Below, piece after piece: positions 62,158 through 64,000 of a stretch of DNA of 64,000 bases. The notes below the pieces were generated by a model. It had not been told where the DNA came from, made no database searches, and worked only from the letters and a program-made list of their open reading frames with translations. Position 1 is the stretch's first letter. The number at the start of each line of letters is the position of its first letter. Made by a program: the position numbers and the translations under genes. Source of the DNA: DATKDF01 sp963752045 (lineage in GTDB: Bacteria > Acidobacteriota > Vicinamibacteria > Vicinamibacterales > SCN-69-37); the NCBI GenBank assembly GCA_963752045.1, contig CAVVWN010000005.1, positions 124,001 to 188,000 on the forward strand. The letters are read 5' to 3'.

Positions 62158-64000
62158 ATGTCGAAAAGGCTCATTTTTCCCCTGCTTCTCTCCGTCGCCG
62201 TCCTTCATGTGTCCGCGCAGGTCGCGCCGACGGCGACCGACGATTACAACAGTTACTTCAAGCCGGTGAAATGGCGGTCCATCGGGCCGTTCCGCGGCGG
62301 GCGCTCCGTTGCCGGCACGGGCGTCGTGGGTGACCCGAAGACGTACTGACATGGGCACGACGGGCGGCGGCCTGTGGAAGACCGACAACATGGGCGTGAG
62401 CTGGCGCAACGTCTCGGACGGGTTCTTCCGGACGGGCACGATCGGCGCCATTGCCGTGGCCGAGAGCGACTCGAACGTGGTGTTCGTCGGCACGGGCGAG
62501 CATGCCGTCCGCGGCGTGATGACGCACTCAGGTGACGGCGTGTACCGGTCCACCGATGCGGGCCGGACCTGGAAGCACGTCGGCCTCGAGGCGACGCGAC
62601 ACATCTCGAGGATCATCGTGCACCCAGCCGATCCGGACGTCGTGTACGTTGCGGCTCAGGGCGCGCTCTACGGCGCCGGGGAAGAGCGCGGGGTCTTCAA
62701 GTCCACAGACGGCGGCGCGACGTGGGCGAAGGTGCTGTACGTCAACGACAGGACCGGTGCCTCGGAACTGTCCATGGACGCGACCAACCCGCGGATCCTG
62801 TATGCGGCGATGTGGGAATACGGGCGTCAGCCCTGGAAGGTCACGAGCGGCGGCGCCGGCAGCGGGCTGTACAAGTCGACCGACAGCGGGGAAACCTGGG
62901 AGGAGATGACGGAGGGCCTGCCCGATGAGATGGGCAAGATGGCGATCGCCGTCAGCCGCTCGAACCCGGAGAAGGTGTATGCCCTCATCGAAAGCGACTC
63001 GTACGGCGACGCTCGAGGTCTGTACGTGTCGACGAATGCCGGCAAGGCCTGGAGCCAGGTCACGAGCGAGCCGCGGCTGGTCCAGCGGGCGTGGTATTAC
63101 ATCGAGCTCTTCATCGACCCGAAGGACGAGAACACGATCTACGTCCTGAGCGCGCCCGCGTTGCGCTCGATTGACGGCGGCAAGACCTGGGAGACCCTGT
63201 CGGGGACGCACGGCGACTTCCACGACCTGTGGATCAACCCCGACGACTCCAATAACTTCATCATCTCGAACGACGGCGGCTCGGCGATCACCTTCGACCA
63301 GGGGAAGAGCTGGAGCCCGCAGAGCACGATGCCGACGGCTCAGTTCTACCGCATCAACGTCGACAACCAGTTCCCGTACCGGATCTACGGCGGGCAGCAG
63401 GACAACACGTCCGTGTCGATCGCCAGCCGCGAGCCCGGCGGCGGCATCACGACCGCCAGCTGGACGGCGTCGGCCGGAGGCGAGAGCGCGTTCCTCGCCT
63501 TCGACCCCGACGACCCGAGGTACGTGCTCGGCGGGAGCTATCAGGGCACGATCGAGGTCATCGACATCCGGGCGACCGCGGGCACGAACATCATGGCGGC
63601 TCCGATCCAGTACCTCGGCATGGACGCCGCCGACATGAAATACCGCTACAACTGGAACGCGCCGATCATCTGGAGCCGGCACGAGCCGAACACCTTCTAC
63701 CACGGCGCGCAGTACCTGCTGAAGACGTCGGACCTCGGCAAGACCTGGAAGGAAGTGTCGCCCGACCTGACCCGCAACGAGAAGGCGAAGCAGGGCAGGC
63801 CAGGCGGCCCGTACACCAACGAGGCCGTCGGGGCCGAGAACTACGGGACGCTCGCCTACGTCGCGGAATCACCGCACGAGAAGGGCGTGATCTGGACCGG
63901 CAGCGACGACGGGTTGGTGCAGCTGACGCGTGACGGAGGCGCAACCTGGAAGAACGTCACGCCGGCCGGCCTCGCCGAGTGCCTGATCAACGCGATCGAG
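62158..64000 (+). CDS. VPS10/sortilin-like BNR-repeat protein, frameshifted, runs off the window
   Basis: Signal peptide (MSKRLIFPLLLSVAVLHVSA), then WRSIGPFRGGRSVAGTGVVG and an immediate stop at 62347-62349 after DPKTY. One extra G there explains it: without it the frame continues as YMGTTGGGLWKTDNMGVSWR, and stays open in the second frame to the window edge with Asp boxes STDAGRTW, STDGGATW, STDSGETW, SIDGGKTW. At least 610 residues; the C-terminus is outside. Third VPS10-type gene of the window and last gene of the DUF1592 cluster. Confidence 0.87.

Noticed and set aside
1..64000. CRISPR arrays, rRNA or tRNA genes
   Set aside because: No regularly spaced short repeats, no rRNA-like conserved blocks and no tRNA cloverleaf with a TTCGA-type arm were noticed in the intergenic gaps; a covariance-model scan would be needed to exclude tRNAs fully.

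Overview
The window is very GC-rich DNA that fits an Acidobacteriota genome, most likely class Vicinamibacteria. This is inferred from the gene repertoire: an Oar-like TonB receptor with a carboxypeptidase-regulatory N-terminus, ADOP-type ABC permease next to a PadR regulator, several Ser/Thr kinases carrying PD40 propellers or TolB/TPR modules, sortilin/BNR (VPS10-like) propellers, many amidohydrolases, and a DUF1592-DUF1552-ankyrin cluster. No rRNA, tRNA or CRISPR array was seen.

Layout. 0-15 kb: the end of a CHAT-domain protein, TonB/Oar receptor, fused-MFS spermidine-synthase-like protein, two VPS10/BNR proteins (one frameshifted once, one shattered by about nine indels), an amidohydrolase and an SDR. 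15.2-25.5 kb: an accessory 'graveyard' in which nearly every metabolic or signalling gene is a fragment or has an internal deletion (hypothetical membrane protein, IS91-like and IS30 transposases, PD40/kinase pieces, receiver domain, amidohydrolase, ACR3 arsenite permease). Three small toxin-antitoxin-like pairs (DUF6883/DUF4926, AbiEii-like NTase plus small partner, HepT/MntA) and one intact kinase-TolB-TPR gene remain whole. A dispersed repeat of roughly 60-100 bp sits at the joints. 25.5-34.5 kb: ADOP permease/PadR, a kinase, an SGNH hydrolase behind a kinase stub, a sulfite-oxidase-like protein and a GNAT, with three further repeat copies. 34.5-35.3 kb: two related MITE-like elements with terminal inverted repeats bracket HipA and metallo-beta-lactamase remnants.

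35.3-64 kb is mostly ordinary: MBL protein and HupE-like membrane protein, a tetraheme cytochrome c, a DUF1080 protein, an alanine/Na+ symporter, a PD40 kinase, a YtcJ-like amidohydrolase, a large nested inverted repeat, then a run of co-directional peptide and amino-acid turnover genes (S9 peptidase, formiminotransferase-cyclodeaminase, lipoprotein amidohydrolase, M14 carboxypeptidase), and finally the DUF1592-DUF1552-ankyrin-VPS10 cluster running off the end. Many products have signal peptides or lipoboxes, so the window is dominated by envelope and periplasmic functions: uptake, peptide/glycan hydrolysis and signalling.

Two window-wide patterns matter. Single-base frameshifts interrupt many otherwise well conserved genes, suggesting residual indel errors in the assembly or recent decay. 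Unrelated exported proteins share Gly-Arg-rich (RGG-like) inserts in loops.
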